A stretch of DNA of 64,000 nucleotides, taken from NCBI RefSeq assembly GCF_013328815.1, contig NZ_JABUHN010000007.1, positions 124,001-188,000 of the forward strand. Reading direction: 5' to 3'. This stretch comes from Tabrizicola fusiformis (lineage in GTDB: Bacteria; Pseudomonadota; Alphaproteobacteria; Rhodobacterales; Rhodobacteraceae). Of the stretch, positions 8,326 to 18,119 are shown piece after piece (positions within the stretch are counted from its first letter, which is position 1; every line of letters starts with the position of its first letter). Below the pieces are notes generated by a model. That model made no database searches. It saw only the letters and a program-made list of their open reading frames with translations, and had not been told where the DNA came from. The position numbers and the translations under genes are program-made.

Positions 8326-10001
8326 ACCGGCAGGCCCACCACGAACCGCGCGCCCAGCGGGTCCGATGTGGGGTCGGCGTTGGTCGGGCGGATGTTTTCC
8401 GCCCAGATCACCCCGCCATGCGCCTCGACGATCTGTTTCGAGATCGCCAGCCCAAGGCCGGAATGATTGCCGAACTGCTTTTCCGGGCGTTCGGAATAGA
8501 AGCGTTTGAACACCTTGGTCAGCGCCTGTTCGGGAATGCCGGGGCCGGTATCCTCGACCACGATCAGCACGCGGTTTTCCCGCTGGCGCGCCCAGACGCG
8601 CACGGCATCGCCGTCTTCGCAGAAGGAAATCGCATTGGTGATCAGGTTGACGAACACCTGCGCCAGACGCGCCTCAAGCCCGGAAATACGGATCGGGTCG
8701 GCGGGGAAATCGGTGATGAAATCCACGCCTTTTTCCCGCGCGCTTTGCGCCAGATATTCGGTCAGATTGGTCAGGGTCTTGAGAAGGTTGAACTCTTCCT
8801 CCTCCTCCTTGACCAGTTCGCTGTCGAGCCGCGAGGCATTGGAAATGTCGCTGACCAGCCGGTCAAGACGGCGCACGTCATGGTCGATCACATCCAGAAG
8901 CTTGTCGCGCTGCTCTTCCTTCTTGACGAAACGCAGGCTGCCCACGGCCGAGCGCAGGCTGGCCAGCGGGTTCTTGATTTCATGCGCCACATCGGCGGCG
9001 AATTGTTCGTTGGCGTCGATCCGGTCGTAAAGCGCGGCCACCATGCCGCGCATCGCAACCGACAGCCGCCCGATTTCATCGGGACGCGCCGCAAGGTCGG
9101 GAATGCGCACGCGGCCCGGCGCCATCTTGCGCGCGTCGCGGTCGCGGCCGAGTTCCGCCGCCGCCGCCAGATCGGAGAGCGGATTGGCGATGGTCGAAGC
9201 CAGCACGAGCGACAGGCCGATGGAGACCAGAAGCGCGATCACGAACATCTGCAGGATCTGCTCGCGCTCATACCGCACCAGACGGTCAATCTCGCCTTCG
9301 GCACTGGTCAGGGCGATCACGCCCGCCACCTGCCCGCCGATCATCACCGGGGTTGCCACGGTGAATTGCGCCCCGCCTTCGCTGCCCTGCGCGGTCTTGA
9401 CCGCGGTTTCGCCGGCAAGCGCCCGTGGCAGCATCTCCCGCGCCAAAGTCTCTGCCGTGGCGGGGGTGTTGCCCTTGCCGCTGCGCACCAGCAGGCCCGA
9501 CACACCTTCCCAGATCGAGTTCAGGAAATCGGTGATGATGGTGGAGCGGCCATCGGGGGCCAGCGCGCTGCCGTCGCGCGACTGACCAAGACCCCGCGCC
9601 GCGATATTTCCGGCGGGATCGAACAGGAACACCTCAAGCCCCGGGCTGATCGCCATGCTGTCGAGCGTGCCGGGCAGGCCAGCGCCCCCCGCCTCGATCA
9701 CATCGGCCAGAAGCTGTGCCTCGGTCACCAGTCCCTGTTCGCGCTGGATCACCAGACTGTCGCGGAACGGGTTCAGGAACAGCACCCCCGCCACCAGCAC
9801 CACAAGCGCCATCAGGTTGAAGATGATGATCTTGCGCGCCAGCGGCGAGCGGTTCAGCGACACCAGACCCCGCCGCACCCGGCCTTCGCGCAGCGCCGGA
9901 TCGGCCACCGCATCGGGCGAGACCCAGTCTTCGCCGAGAAGCAGTTCACCGGGTTTCGCGGGGCGCGCCTTTTCCATCTCGATCCGGGCGGCTGCGGTCA
10001 T
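8322..10001 (-). CDS. chvG: Sensor histidine kinase ChvG (ExoS type)
   Basis: The membrane sensor partner of ChvI, controlling envelope and acid-stress genes in alphaproteobacteria. Transmembrane segments lie at about residues 57-77 and 250-272, flanking a periplasmic domain. A HAMP region follows, then the H box with His340 ([13 protein letters not shown]), the N box ([14 protein letters not shown]) and the G box ([21 protein letters not shown]). It has 559 residues. The order chvI-chvG-hprK-rapZ-EIIA-HPr links envelope signalling to the nitrogen-type phosphotransferase relay. Confidence 0.93.
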   Translation of the reverse strand: MTAAARIEMEKARPAKPGELLLGEDWVSPDAVADPALREGRVRRGLVSLNRSPLARKIIIFNLMALVVLVAGVLFLNPFRDSLVIQREQGLVTEAQLLADVIEAGGAGLPGTLDSMAISPGLEVFLFDPAGNIAARGLGQSRDGSALAPDGRSTIITDFLNSIWEGVSGLLVRSGKGNTPATAETLAREMLPRALAGETAVKTAQGSEGGAQFTVATPVMIGGQVAGVIALTSAEGEIDRLVRYEREQILQMFVIALLVSIGLSLVLASTIANPLSDLAAAAELGRDRDARKMAPGRVRIPDLAARPDEIGRLSVAMRGMVAALYDRIDANEQFAADVAHEIKNPLASLRSAVGSLRFVKKEEQRDKLLDVIDHDVRRLDRLVSDISNASRLDSELVKEEEEEFNLLKTLTNLTEYLAQSAREKGVDFITDFPADPIRISGLEARLAQVFVNLITNAISFCEDGDAVRVWARQRENRVLIVVEDTGPGIPEQALTKVFKRFYSERPEKQFGNHSGLGLAISKQIVEAHGGVIWAENIRPTNADPTSDPLGARFVVGLPV

Positions 10002-10699
10002 TCTTCGTTATAACGATAGCCGATGCCATACAGCGTCTCGATCGCCGAGAACTCTTCGTCAACCGAGCGCATCTTCTTGCGCAACCGCTTGATATGGCTG
10101 TCGATCGTGCGGTCATCGACATAGACCTGATCGTCATAGGCCACATCCATGAGCTGATCGCGCGACTTCACGAAGCCCGGCCGCTGCGCGAGCGCCTGTA
10201 GCAGCATGAACTCGGTCACGGTCAGCGACACGTCGCGGCCCTTCCAACTGACCGAATGGCGCAGCGGGTCCATCCGCAGATGGCCGCGCTCCATGATCTT
10301 GGTCTCTTCGGTGACGGCGACTTCGCCCGTCGCCATCACATCCTGACGGCGCAGAAGGGCGCGGATGCGTTCCACCAGAAGCCGCTGCGAGAAGGGCTTT
10401 TTCACATAATCATCGGCGCCCATCCGCAGGCCGAGAACCTCGTCGATCTCATCATCCTTGGAGGTGAGGAAGATCACCGGCATGGTGGTTTTCTGCCGCA
10501 GGCGCTGCAACAGGTCCATGCCGTCCATCCGGGGCATCTTGATGTCGAGAACGGCCATGTCGGGAAGGCGCCTGTTGAAGGCGTCCAGTGCCGATTGGCC
10601 GTCGTTGTAGGTTTCCACCTCGAAACCCTCTGCTTCCAGAGTCATCGAGACGGACGTCAGGATATTCCTGTCGTCGTCCACAAGGGCGATCCTTGCCAT
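9998..10699 (-). CDS. chvI: Two-component response regulator ChvI
   Basis: An OmpR-type regulator of 233 residues. The receiver domain starts [12 protein letters not shown] and has the phosphoacceptor Asp52 in [10 protein letters not shown]; the switch Lys is in [11 protein letters not shown]. The C-terminal winged helix (about 130-230) contains [18 protein letters not shown] and [17 protein letters not shown]. The start at 10699 matches the family; a longer frame upstream is noncoding. It overlaps chvG by ATGA. The upstream region is shared with the divergent pckA gene. Confidence 0.94.
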   Translation of the reverse strand: MARIALVDDDRNILTSVSMTLEAEGFEVETYNDGQSALDAFNRRLPDMAVLDIKMPRMDGMDLLQRLRQKTTMPVIFLTSKDDEIDEVLGLRMGADDYVKKPFSQRLLVERIRALLRRQDVMATGEVAVTEETKIMERGHLRMDPLRHSVSWKGRDVSLTVTEFMLLQALAQRPGFVKSRDQLMDVAYDDQVYVDDRTIDSHIKRLRKKMRSVDEEFSAIETLYGIGYRYNEE

Positions 10700-11056
10700 G
10701 TCGGGCTTCCCTATTCTGCTCGGCTTGCCTGATTTTTCCCACATGATCAGTTTTCTGCCCCCCAGAATCAACAGGAATGTGCGAATCACCCCTTCCGGCG
10801 ACTCCATGAGGGGACAAATTTCCCAAGAATTGACTAATTTGCCGCAGTTCCGGGTCCGCCGAAAATTTGGTTGCGCTAAACCCAAGGTGGTTGCGCTAAC
10901 TGCGCCAATGCGTCCTATTCCAATGCCCCACCACATGTTATAGCGGCCCCACAGACCCGGCCCCCCGCGACCGGGCTTGTGGCAACCCATTGGCCCGGGT
11001 GCCTAATTTCTGGAACTTATCCGCCCAATCGGGTGGCAACGGGAGCTTGCAGGACA
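10700..11056. promoter_or_regulatory. chvI/pckA divergent intergenic region
   Basis: A 357-bp region without a gene, more AT-rich than its flanks. It must hold the promoters of chvI (leftward) and pckA (rightward). The clearest structure is a direct repeat at 10869-10899, listed separately. A TGTTATAG segment at 10936-10943 could serve as a -10 for pckA, but I see no convincing -35. GGGAGC and AGGACA precede the pckA ATG. Confidence 0.6.
10869..10899. promoter_or_regulatory. Direct repeat GGTTGCGCTAA x2, candidate operator upstream of pckA
   Basis: The 11-mer GGTTGCGCTAA occurs at 10869-10879 and again at 10889-10899, exactly 20 bp apart, so both copies lie on nearly the same helix face. GCGCTAA is one half of the TTAGCGCTAA palindrome that I recall for LacI-type carbon regulators (CceR) of Rhodobacterales, which control gluconeogenic genes including pckA. 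The left halves are degenerate. The repeat is seen; its binding protein is inferred. Confidence 0.5.
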
Positions 11057-12652
11057 ATGACCGGACGTGTGAACCCGAGCGCGACGCTTGAACATCAAGG
11101 CATCACGGGACTTGGGAACGTCTATTACAACTTCATCGAGCCCGCCCTTGTGGAAGAGGCTGTGAAGCGCGGCGAAGGTCGTCTCGGCAAGGGGGGCGCG
11201 TTCCTCTGCACCACGGGGCAATTCACCGGACGTTCCCCGAAGGATAAATTCGTTGTCCGCACCCCTGCGGTGGAAGACAGCATCTGGTGGGAAAACAACG
11301 CCCCGATGGCGCCCGAGGCTTTTGACCGCCTCTATGACGACATGCTGGCCCATATGAAGGGCCGCGATTACTTCGTGCAGGATCTGTTCGCTGGCGCCGA
11401 CCCGGAACATCGGCTGGATGTGCGCGTGGTGACGGAACTGGCATGGCATGGCCTGTTCATCCGCCACATGCTGCGCCGCCCCGAGCGGGCAGAGCTGGAC
11501 AGCTTTGCACCCGAGTTCACCATCATCAACGTGCCTTCGTTCAAGGCCGATCCGGCCCGCCACGGCTGCCGCACGGAAACGGTGATCGCGCTGAACTTCG
11601 ACAAGAAGGTGATCCTGATCGCCAACACCGAATATGCGGGCGAGAACAAGAAGTCGGTCTTCACGCTGCTGAATTACCTTCTGCCGGCCAAGGGCGTGAT
11701 GGCGATGCATTGCTCGGCCAACCATGCCATCGGCAACCCCGATGACGCGGCGGTGTTCTTTGGCCTGTCGGGCACCGGCAAGACCACGCTTTCCGCCGAT
11801 CCCAGCCGCATCCTGATCGGCGACGATGAACATGGCTGGTCGGAAAAGGGCACCTTCAACTTTGAAGGCGGCTGCTATGCCAAGACCATCAGCCTGAGCG
11901 CCGAGGCGGAGCCGGAGATTTACGGCACCACCTCGAAATTCGGCACCGTGGTTGAAAACATGGTGTTCGACCCCGAGACGCTGGAACTGGATTTCGAAGA
12001 TGCCAGCCTGACGCAGAACATGCGCTGCGCCTATCCGCTGGACTATATCTCGAACGCTTCGGCAACGGGGATGGGCGGGCAGCCGAAGAATGTGATCATG
12101 CTGACCTGCGATGCCTATGGCGTGCTGCCGCCCATCGCGCGGCTGACCCCGGCGCAGGCGATGTATCACTTCCTGTCGGGCTTCACCTCGAAGACCCCGG
12201 GGACCGAACGTGGCGTGACCGAACCGACGCCGACCTTCTCCACCTGTTTCGGCGCCCCCTTCATGCCGCGCCGCCCCGAGGTTTACGGCAAGCTCTTGCA
12301 GGAAAAGATCGCGCAGACGGGGGCCACCTGCTGGCTGGTCAACACCGGCTGGTCGGGCGGCGCCTTTGGCACCGGGCGGCGGATGCCGATCAAGGCCACC
12401 CGGGCGCTGCTGTCTGCCGCGCTGGACGGCAGCCTGAACAAGGTGACCTTCCGCAAGGATCCGAACTTTGGCTTTGAGGTGCCGGTGGAAGTGCCCGGAG
12501 TTGACGCCACGCTGCTGGACCCGCGGGCGACCTGGGCGGACAAGGCCGCCTATGACGCGCAGGCGGCCAAGCTGGTGAAGATGTTCTCGGACAACTTCGG
12601 CCAATATGTGCCCTATATCGACGCCGATGTGAAAGCCGCGGCGATCGGCTGA
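11057..12652 (+). CDS. pckA: Phosphoenolpyruvate carboxykinase (ATP)
   Basis: PckA converts oxaloacetate and ATP to phosphoenolpyruvate and CO2, the entry to gluconeogenesis. The ATP-type P-loop GLSGTGKTT is at residues 236-244, followed by DDEHGWS and [12 protein letters not shown], and RTSPKD-like [10 protein letters not shown] is near residue 55. The start at 11057 ([12 protein letters not shown]) follows AGGACA and gives 531 residues. It is next to mcd, as I recall for Rhodobacter sphaeroides, which suits growth on acetate and other gluconeogenic substrates. Confidence 0.96.
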   Translation: MTGRVNPSATLEHQGITGLGNVYYNFIEPALVEEAVKRGEGRLGKGGAFLCTTGQFTGRSPKDKFVVRTPAVEDSIWWENNAPMAPEAFDRLYDDMLAHMKGRDYFVQDLFAGADPEHRLDVRVVTELAWHGLFIRHMLRRPERAELDSFAPEFTIINVPSFKADPARHGCRTETVIALNFDKKVILIANTEYAGENKKSVFTLLNYLLPAKGVMAMHCSANHAIGNPDDAAVFFGLSGTGKTTLSADPSRILIGDDEHGWSEKGTFNFEGGCYAKTISLSAEAEPEIYGTTSKFGTVVENMVFDPETLELDFEDASLTQNMRCAYPLDYISNASATGMGGQPKNVIMLTCDAYGVLPPIARLTPAQAMYHFLSGFTSKTPGTERGVTEPTPTFSTCFGAPFMPRRPEVYGKLLQEKIAQTGATCWLVNTGWSGGAFGTGRRMPIKATRALLSAALDGSLNKVTFRKDPNFGFEVPVEVPGVDATLLDPRATWADKAAYDAQAAKLVKMFSDNFGQYVPYIDADVKAAAIG

Positions 12653-12683
12653 TACGGTCTGCGGGACCGGGGGCCAGCCCCCC

Positions 12684-12723
12684 AGCCCATTGGTTTCTTG
12701 AACCAATGGCGAAACCATGGGCT
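12684..12723 (+). other. Two mutually exclusive hairpins 3' of pckA
   Basis: Stem A pairs CCATTGGTT (12687-12695) with AACCAATGG (12701-12709) around a 5-nt loop. Stem B pairs AGCCCA-TGGTTTC (12684-12697, one bulged T) with GAAACCATGGGCT (12711-12723). They share their left arm, so only one can form at a time. No T-run follows; the element lies 30 bp after pckA and just before a dispersed repeat and the terminator. Confidence 0.55.
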
Positions 12724-12729
12724 ACCCCC

Positions 12730-12754
12730 GGAGTATTTCAAAAGGTGCAAATGC
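12730..12754 (+). repeat. Copy 1 of a dispersed GGAGTATTTC element
   Basis: The sequence GGAGTATTTC-A-AAAGGTGCAAAT recurs at 42115-42140 with one substitution across the first 23 bases, and a related GGATATTTTCGCCAAGATGAA version is at 61823-61843. All copies are on the plus strand and intergenic, preceded by a C/G-rich run. I recall similar GGGAGTATTT-type intergenic repeats from other Rhodobacterales. Confidence 0.6.
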
Positions 12755-12757
12755 AAG

Positions 12758-12783
12758 GGGCGGCGCTGCGGTGCCGCCCTTTT
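12758..12783 (+). terminator. Intrinsic terminator of pckA
   Basis: GGGCGGC (12758-12764) pairs with GCCGCCC (12773-12779) around an 8-nt loop, followed by TTTT. It lies 1 bp before the end of the convergent TauE-type gene, so it may serve both strands poorly but the plus strand well. Confidence 0.75.
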
Positions 12784-12784
12784 G

Positions 12785-13555
12785 CTATGCGAGGAGGGCC
12801 TGACGGACAAGGTTCAGCCCGGTCAGCACCAGCAGCACCTGCGTCCAGCGGCGGAACCGCACCTGATCCAGCCGGTCCTGCAACGCCTGCCCCAGCGTTT
12901 GCCCAGCCAGTGCGGGCAGCACCAGAAGCGCCGAAAAGATCAGGTTCGGGCCATCCAGCACCCCGGTTCCCAGATGCGCGCCCAGAAGGGTGATCGCGCC
13001 GAGCAGGAAGATGACGCCCTGCACCCGGACCGTTTCAGCCTTGTCGGTGCCGACCGACAGCAGATAGACCAGCAAGGGCGGCCCCCAGACGCCGGAAACC
13101 CCGCCATAAAGGCCGCCGATGGCGCCCAGAACCCATTCCGCCCGGTGCCGGTGTTCCAGCCGCAGCGCCAGTTTCCGCCCTGCAAGCTGCAGCGCAGCGA
13201 AAACGGTGATCGGCAGGCCCAGAAGGACAAGGAACAGCGTCTGCGGGATCAGTTCGACGAATTGCGCCGAGACCAGCAGCAGAACCAGCGTGGCGATCAC
13301 GAAGCGGTGGAAATGGCGCGCGGTGGCCACGGCCACGGGCAGGCCATCCCGCAGCGCCTGTGTCAGGTTTGTCACCAGCGTCGGCAGGATCAGCCCCGCC
13401 AGCGCCTGATGCGGGGTCAGAAAGCCGGAAAAGGCCGAGATCATGATCATCGGCATGGCAAAACCGACCGCGCCTTTGACAAAGCCGGCAAAGCCGGTAA
13501 CGGCGAGGGCCGCGGTCAGGGCCAGCGGCGAAAGCTCGGGAAGAGTCCAGTCCAT
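12785..13555 (-). CDS. TauE/SafE family permease
   Basis: A 256-residue polytopic inner-membrane protein with eight or so hydrophobic helices. Motifs GFAGFVKGAVGFAMP near residue 20 and IGGLYGGVSGVWGPPLLVYLL in the second half are the two inverted repeats of the TauE/SafE (DUF81) family, exporters of sulfite or other organic anions. The substrate is not predictable. It is divergent from mcd with a 149-bp shared upstream region and convergent with pckA. Confidence 0.85.
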   Translation of the reverse strand: MDWTLPELSPLALTAALAVTGFAGFVKGAVGFAMPMIMISAFSGFLTPHQALAGLILPTLVTNLTQALRDGLPVAVATARHFHRFVIATLVLLLVSAQFVELIPQTLFLVLLGLPITVFAALQLAGRKLALRLEHRHRAEWVLGAIGGLYGGVSGVWGPPLLVYLLSVGTDKAETVRVQGVIFLLGAITLLGAHLGTGVLDGPNLIFSALLVLPALAGQTLGQALQDRLDQVRFRRWTQVLLVLTGLNLVRQALLA

Positions 13556-13704
13556 GGCCCCCTATAGTCCGCGCCGGGCCGCTTGGCACGGGCCAATCGA
13601 CCGCGACATTTTAAGTCTGACATCGGCAATCATACGAAATCTTATTGCGCTGCGAGTGCAAACAAGCTAGCCATCTCGCAACTGCAGAATCTCTCGGGGG
13701 AAGC

Positions 13705-15387
13705 ATGATGGCCCATGATGGACAGGCTCTGGACGCCACGCCGCTGATCGGGGGGCTGATGTCCCTGACCGCCGAGGCGCTGCCCGAGGTCGAGGCGATC
13801 TTTGCCCGTGCGCGCGAGGCGTTGCGCGCTTTGGTCACCCGCGACGGCAAGATCAGCGGCGGCGCGCTGGAGACGCATCAGTTCGCCGCGCACAGCCTGT
13901 CGTGGCTGGCCACCTATACCGAGGCGCTGCGCCAGATGCAGGCATGGGCGCTGCGGCTTGAGGCCGATGGCAAGTTCGGCGAGATGGAAGCGCTCTTGTT
14001 GCAGATCGCCTTCGGCGAATACCTCAACCAGATCCGTGGCGGCATTCCGATGAGCCAGGGCGAGATTGCACGCTTGCAGGATCTCGGCCTTGACCCGGCC
14101 AGTGCTGATCTGGCGCCGGGTGCGGCGGTGTCGGCCCTGATGGCCCGGGGCAACACCGCCGCCGCCCGCGCCCGGCTTGTGGCGCTGATGCGCGACAATC
14201 ACGGGCGGGCAACCTTTGGCGCCACCGGGCTGGATGAAGAGCTGGAGATGATCCGCGACCAGTTCCGCCGCTATGCCGACGAAAAGGTCATCCCCTTTGC
14301 CCATGGCTGGCACCTGAAGGACGAACTGATCCCGATGGAGATTATCGGTGAGCTGGCCGAGATGGGTGTGTTCGGCCTGACCATTCCCGAGGAATACGGC
14401 GGCTTTGGCCTGTCGAAGGCCAGCATGGTGGTGGTGAGCGAGGAACTTTCGCGCGGCTATATCGGCGTCGGCTCGCTCGGCACGCGGTCCGAGATCGCGG
14501 CGGAACTGATCCTGTGCGGCGGGACCGAGGCCCAAAAGGCGCAATGGCTGCCCCGGTTGGCCAGTGGCGCGACCCTGCCGACGGCGGTTTTCACGGAGCC
14601 GAATACCGGATCGGACCTTGGTTCTCTGCGCACCCGGGCGGTGAAGACGGGCGACGATTGGGAGGTCACCGGCAACAAGACATGGATCACCCATGCCGCC
14701 CGGACCCATGTGATGACGCTGCTGGCGCGCACTGACCCCGACACCAGCGATTACCGCGGCCTGTCGATGTTCCTTGCCGAAAAGACCCCCGGCACCGAGG
14801 CCGAGCCCTTCCCCACCCCCGGCATGACCGGCGGCGAGATTGAAGTGCTGGGCTATCGCGGCATGAAGGAATACGAGCTGGGCTTTGACGGGTTCAAGGT
14901 GAAGGGCGAAAACCTTCTGGGCGGCGTGCCGGGTCAGGGCTTCAAGCAGTTGATGCAGACCTTTGAATCCGCCCGCATCCAGACCGGCGCCCGGGCCATC
15001 GGCGTGGCGCAATCGGCGCTGGAAACCGGGATGAAATACGCCGAGGACCGCAAACAGTTCGGCAAGCCGCTGATCGAGTTTCCGCGGATTGCCGGCAAGC
15101 TGGCGATGATGGCGGTGGAAATCATGGTGGCCCGGCAGTTGACCTATTTCAGCGCCTGGCAGAAGGACCATGACAAGCGTTGCGATCTTGAGGCGGGGAT
15201 GGCCAAGCTTCTGGGTGCGCGGGTGGCATGGGCCAGCGCGGACAATGCGCTGCAAATCCACGGTGGCAACGGCTTTGCGCTGGAATATCAGATCAGCCGG
15301 ATTCTCTGCGATGCCCGTATCCTGAATATCTTTGAAGGGGCTGCCGAAATTCAGGCGCAGGTCATCGCGCGGCGGTTGCTGGACTAA
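13705..15387 (+). CDS. mcd: (2S)-methylsuccinyl-CoA dehydrogenase (acyl-CoA dehydrogenase family)
   Basis: A 560-residue FAD-dependent acyl-CoA dehydrogenase with an N-terminal extension of about 170 residues before the conserved core, as in Mcd of the ethylmalonyl-CoA pathway, which oxidises methylsuccinyl-CoA to mesaconyl-CoA. Visible motifs are FTEPNTGSDLGSLRTRA, GNKTWITHAARTHVMTLLAR, GMTGGEIEVLGYRGMKEYEL and the C-terminal LQIHGGNGFALEYQISR. Its location next to pckA supports the call, as I recall from Rhodobacter sphaeroides. Electrons would go to the EtfAB encoded at 36-38 kb. The start at 13705 has GGGGGA upstream. The alternative is another branched acyl-CoA dehydrogenase. Confidence 0.85.
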   Translation: MMAHDGQALDATPLIGGLMSLTAEALPEVEAIFARAREALRALVTRDGKISGGALETHQFAAHSLSWLATYTEALRQMQAWALRLEADGKFGEMEALLLQIAFGEYLNQIRGGIPMSQGEIARLQDLGLDPASADLAPGAAVSALMARGNTAAARARLVALMRDNHGRATFGATGLDEELEMIRDQFRRYADEKVIPFAHGWHLKDELIPMEIIGELAEMGVFGLTIPEEYGGFGLSKASMVVVSEELSRGYIGVGSLGTRSEIAAELILCGGTEAQKAQWLPRLASGATLPTAVFTEPNTGSDLGSLRTRAVKTGDDWEVTGNKTWITHAARTHVMTLLARTDPDTSDYRGLSMFLAEKTPGTEAEPFPTPGMTGGEIEVLGYRGMKEYELGFDGFKVKGENLLGGVPGQGFKQLMQTFESARIQTGARAIGVAQSALETGMKYAEDRKQFGKPLIEFPRIAGKLAMMAVEIMVARQLTYFSAWQKDHDKRCDLEAGMAKLLGARVAWASADNALQIHGGNGFALEYQISRILCDARILNIFEGAAEIQAQVIARRLLD

Positions 15388-15444
15388 GCCGCTTGTGACG
15401 GGCCGGAGTGGCGTGCCATGCTGGGCACACACCAAGGAGGCCCC

Positions 15445-15825
15445 ATGCGCCGCGCCCTGATCCTGCCCCTGCTGCTGGCGGCCTGCGTGGCCGCCCCGGA
15501 AGAGAAACCCTATTACTGGCGCCTTGTCTCGATCGACGGGGTGCCCTTTCCCGCCAATGCCACGTTGGCGATCGACGGCGACAAGGCGCGCGCCTTTGGG
15601 CAGGCGCCCTGCAACGCTTGGTCGGGTGAAATCGTCAGCACACCCTTCCCCGCTTGGGCCATCCGCAATGTGGTGGCCACCGAAATGGCCTGCGACGATC
15701 TGGCCGCCGAAGCCGCCTTCTTTGCCGCCATGGCCGCGATGACGCATTCGGCGGTGGGCATCGGCCATCTGGAACTGGTGGACCAGAAGGGGCGCGAGAT
15801 GAAATTCGTGCCGGTGGCGCCATGA
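15445..15825 (+). CDS. META-domain lipoprotein
   Basis: A 126-residue protein with a lipoprotein signal (MRRALILPLLLAAC, Cys at residue 14), so it is probably anchored in the outer membrane. The rest matches the META/HslJ-type domain, including the W-x-L-V-SIDG start, GQAPCNAWSG and the paired Cys in MACDD. The start has AAGGAGG 5 bases upstream, one of the best ribosome binding sites here. It overlaps the following SDR gene by ATGA. The role is unknown. Confidence 0.75.
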   Translation: MRRALILPLLLAACVAAPEEKPYYWRLVSIDGVPFPANATLAIDGDKARAFGQAPCNAWSGEIVSTPFPAWAIRNVVATEMACDDLAAEAAFFAAMAAMTHSAVGIGHLELVDQKGREMKFVPVAP

Positions 15826-16826
15826 TCCTGCTTACCGGGGCCTCGGGCTTTATCGCCAAGCATGTCGCGCTGAAACTGCTGGCGGCGGGGCATGAGTTGC
15901 GCGGCACGCTCCGGCGGCTGGACCGGGCCGAAGGCGTGCGCCGCGCCCTTGCCCCGCATCTGCCGGCCGGGGCACTGGCCCGGCTGAGTTTCGTGCAGGC
16001 CGATCTTGAGGTCGAGGCGGGATGGGCGGCGGCGATGGAGGGCGTTTCGGCTCTGGTCCACACCGCCTCGCCCTTCCCGATGGGCCAGCCCAAGGACGAG
16101 ATGGACCTGATCCGCCCGGCCCGCGATGGCACCCTGCGGGTGCTGCGGGCCGCGCTGGCAGCTGGGGTGCGGCGGGTGGTGCTGACCTCTTCGGTGGCGG
16201 CGATCCTGTCGGATGACCGCAATGGCGTCGCCGACGAGGGCGACTGGTGCAACACCGATCTGCCCACCACCTCGGCCTATGCCAAATCCAAGACGCTGGC
16301 CGAACAGGCGGCCTGGGCGTTTTGCCGGGACAAGGCGGTGGCACTGACCACGATCAACCCCGGCTTCGTTCTGGGGGCGCCGCTGGACGGAGATTATGGC
16401 AGTTCGATTTCGGTCGTCCGTCGCATCCTGAAAGGGCGCGACCCGATGCTGCCGCTGATCGGGTTTCCGGTGGTGGATGTGCAGGATGTGGCCGAGATGC
16501 ATCTGCGCGCGCTCGAACGGGATGAGACGGCGGGCAAGCGCTTTATCGCGGCCAATGGCAGCCTGTCGATGGTGCAGATGGGGCGGCTGTTGAAGGCTGC
16601 CTATCCCACCCGCCGCATTCCCACCCGTCAGGCGCCTGCCCTGCTGTTGCGGGCGATGGCGCTGGTCGATCCGGCGGTGCGGGGCATCCTGCCGTCGCTG
16701 GGCCGGATTGGTCAGGTGTCGAACCAGCGGGCGGTGGCCGAGATGGGCATGGCCTTCACCGCACCCGAGGCCGCGTTGCGGGCCAGCGCCGACTGGCTGG
16801 TGAAGAACGGTCAGGTCTGGGCCTGA
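15822..16826 (+). CDS. NAD-dependent epimerase/dehydratase family protein (extended SDR)
   Basis: A 334-residue extended short-chain dehydrogenase. The Rossmann motif TGASGFIAKHVA is at residues 5-16 and the catalytic Tyr-Lys pair is in SAYAKSK. The VVLTSSVAAI segment and the overall layout are closest to dihydroflavonol/cinnamyl-alcohol reductase-like members. The substrate is unknown. It is translationally coupled to the META lipoprotein gene and its end overlaps the convergent MFS gene by 16 bp. Confidence 0.8.
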   Translation: MILLTGASGFIAKHVALKLLAAGHELRGTLRRLDRAEGVRRALAPHLPAGALARLSFVQADLEVEAGWAAAMEGVSALVHTASPFPMGQPKDEMDLIRPARDGTLRVLRAALAAGVRRVVLTSSVAAILSDDRNGVADEGDWCNTDLPTTSAYAKSKTLAEQAAWAFCRDKAVALTTINPGFVLGAPLDGDYGSSISVVRRILKGRDPMLPLIGFPVVDVQDVAEMHLRALERDETAGKRFIAANGSLSMVQMGRLLKAAYPTRRIPTRQAPALLLRAMALVDPAVRGILPSLGRIGQVSNQRAVAEMGMAFTAPEAALRASADWLVKNGQVWA

Positions 16827-18043
16827 GCCGCCCCCCCGCGCGAGGGGCGCGCGCTGCCCAGACGGGGGTGCAGCCAGCCCGCCACCACAAAGGCCGCCCC
16901 AAGGCCAAGGCCCGCAGCGGCAAAGATCCCCGGCAGCGGCGCCACCAGCAGCACGGCCCATGCGGCCCCGGGGGTAAGGATGCCCGAGACATCGCGGAAG
17001 CTGGAATAGACCGCCGACATCTCGGTGCGTTCGGACGGTTTGACGGCCATCAGGAAGGGCAGGCCGCCCACAACATCCAGCATCACCAGAAAGACCGAAG
17101 CCGCCATCACACAGCCGACCGTGATCCACGGGAGAGGCGAAAAGAGCGAGGCGGCAAAGAACCCCGCCGAGCAAAGCCCGAAGGCCATGCGCACCGAAAT
17201 CCGCACCGAACTGCGCCGCGCCAGCCGCAGCATGAAGGGCGCCGCGAAGAGCAGGGCATTGGTGATCGACAGCGCGGTGCCGCCCACCTTGTCGCCCAGC
17301 CCCGCCTCGATGCAGAAGATCGGCAGGTAGACGACATAGACCCACCAGCCGCAGGACCGCATCACGGCGAAAAGCCAGCCCGCCACCAGCCGCGGCTGCG
17401 CGAAGAACCGCCCCAGATAGGCCAGCGGGTTCAGCGCGGGCCCACGCGCCCGGGCGATCTGCTTGCCATTGCCCAGCCGCAGCACCCAGAACACCGTCAG
17501 CAGCGTCAGCGCAAAAGCCCCCGCCACCAGAAATGGCGCGGGTGCCCAGAGATGGTGCAGCCAGACCCCGGTCATCGGCCCCACCGCCCAGGGCGTGGCG
17601 GCAAAGACCATCTGCATCGACTGGCTGCGGCCCAGATCCTCACGCGCGATGTAATCCAGCACATACGCGTTGAAACAGACAAAGGTGGTGGCCGTCGCCA
17701 TGCCGTTGCAGATCACCGCCAGCACGGTCAGTTGCGGCACGCCGGAAATCGCCAGCGCCATGCCGATCAGGTAGAGGCAGCAGCCCGTGGAATACATCCA
17801 GCGGCGCGGCACCTTGCGCGTGGCCCAGGGCACCATCAGCCCCCAGACCAGCGCCACGATCCCGGCCACGAAATAGGCGGCCGAGGTCGCTTCGGCGCTG
17901 CCCAGCGCGGTATAGACCGTCAGCGGCATGGACGAGATCAGCACGCCGCGCACCGCCGCCTCAAGTCCGGCCAGAAGGGCGAAATGCTGCACTTTGGGCG
18001 CGCGTGCGGGCACCAGCGGCAGAGAGTGATGTGTCAAAGCCAT
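16811..18043 (-). CDS. MFS transporter
   Basis: A 410-residue polytopic inner-membrane protein with about twelve hydrophobic helices in two halves separated by a basic loop near residues 195-215. The organisation and the MVPWATRKVPRR loop after helix 2 fit the major facilitator superfamily. No substrate signature is recognisable. It is alone on its strand between the SDR gene and recO. Confidence 0.75.
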   Translation of the reverse strand: MALTHHSLPLVPARAPKVQHFALLAGLEAAVRGVLISSMPLTVYTALGSAEATSAAYFVAGIVALVWGLMVPWATRKVPRRWMYSTGCCLYLIGMALAISGVPQLTVLAVICNGMATATTFVCFNAYVLDYIAREDLGRSQSMQMVFAATPWAVGPMTGVWLHHLWAPAPFLVAGAFALTLLTVFWVLRLGNGKQIARARGPALNPLAYLGRFFAQPRLVAGWLFAVMRSCGWWVYVVYLPIFCIEAGLGDKVGGTALSITNALLFAAPFMLRLARRSSVRISVRMAFGLCSAGFFAASLFSPLPWITVGCVMAASVFLVMLDVVGGLPFLMAVKPSERTEMSAVYSSFRDVSGILTPGAAWAVLLVAPLPGIFAAAGLGLGAAFVVAGWLHPRLGSARPSRGGAAQAQT

Positions 18044-18119
18044 GGCGGCAACCTGCCCGATACTGCGCCGCCTTGCTGCGCCGTCCGCGACGAAGCCATG
18101 CCTGCCTGCGACGAAGGTT

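Noticed and set aside
8298-10013. Long open frame on the plus strand opposite chvG
   Set aside because: Its translation is Arg/His/Gln-rich without family features and mirrors the codon structure of chvG; high GC content gives such antisense frames throughout the window.
13642-15768. 708-codon open frame antisense to mcd
   Set aside because: It lacks a ribosome binding site and any recognisable domain, and covers a clear acyl-CoA dehydrogenase on the other strand.
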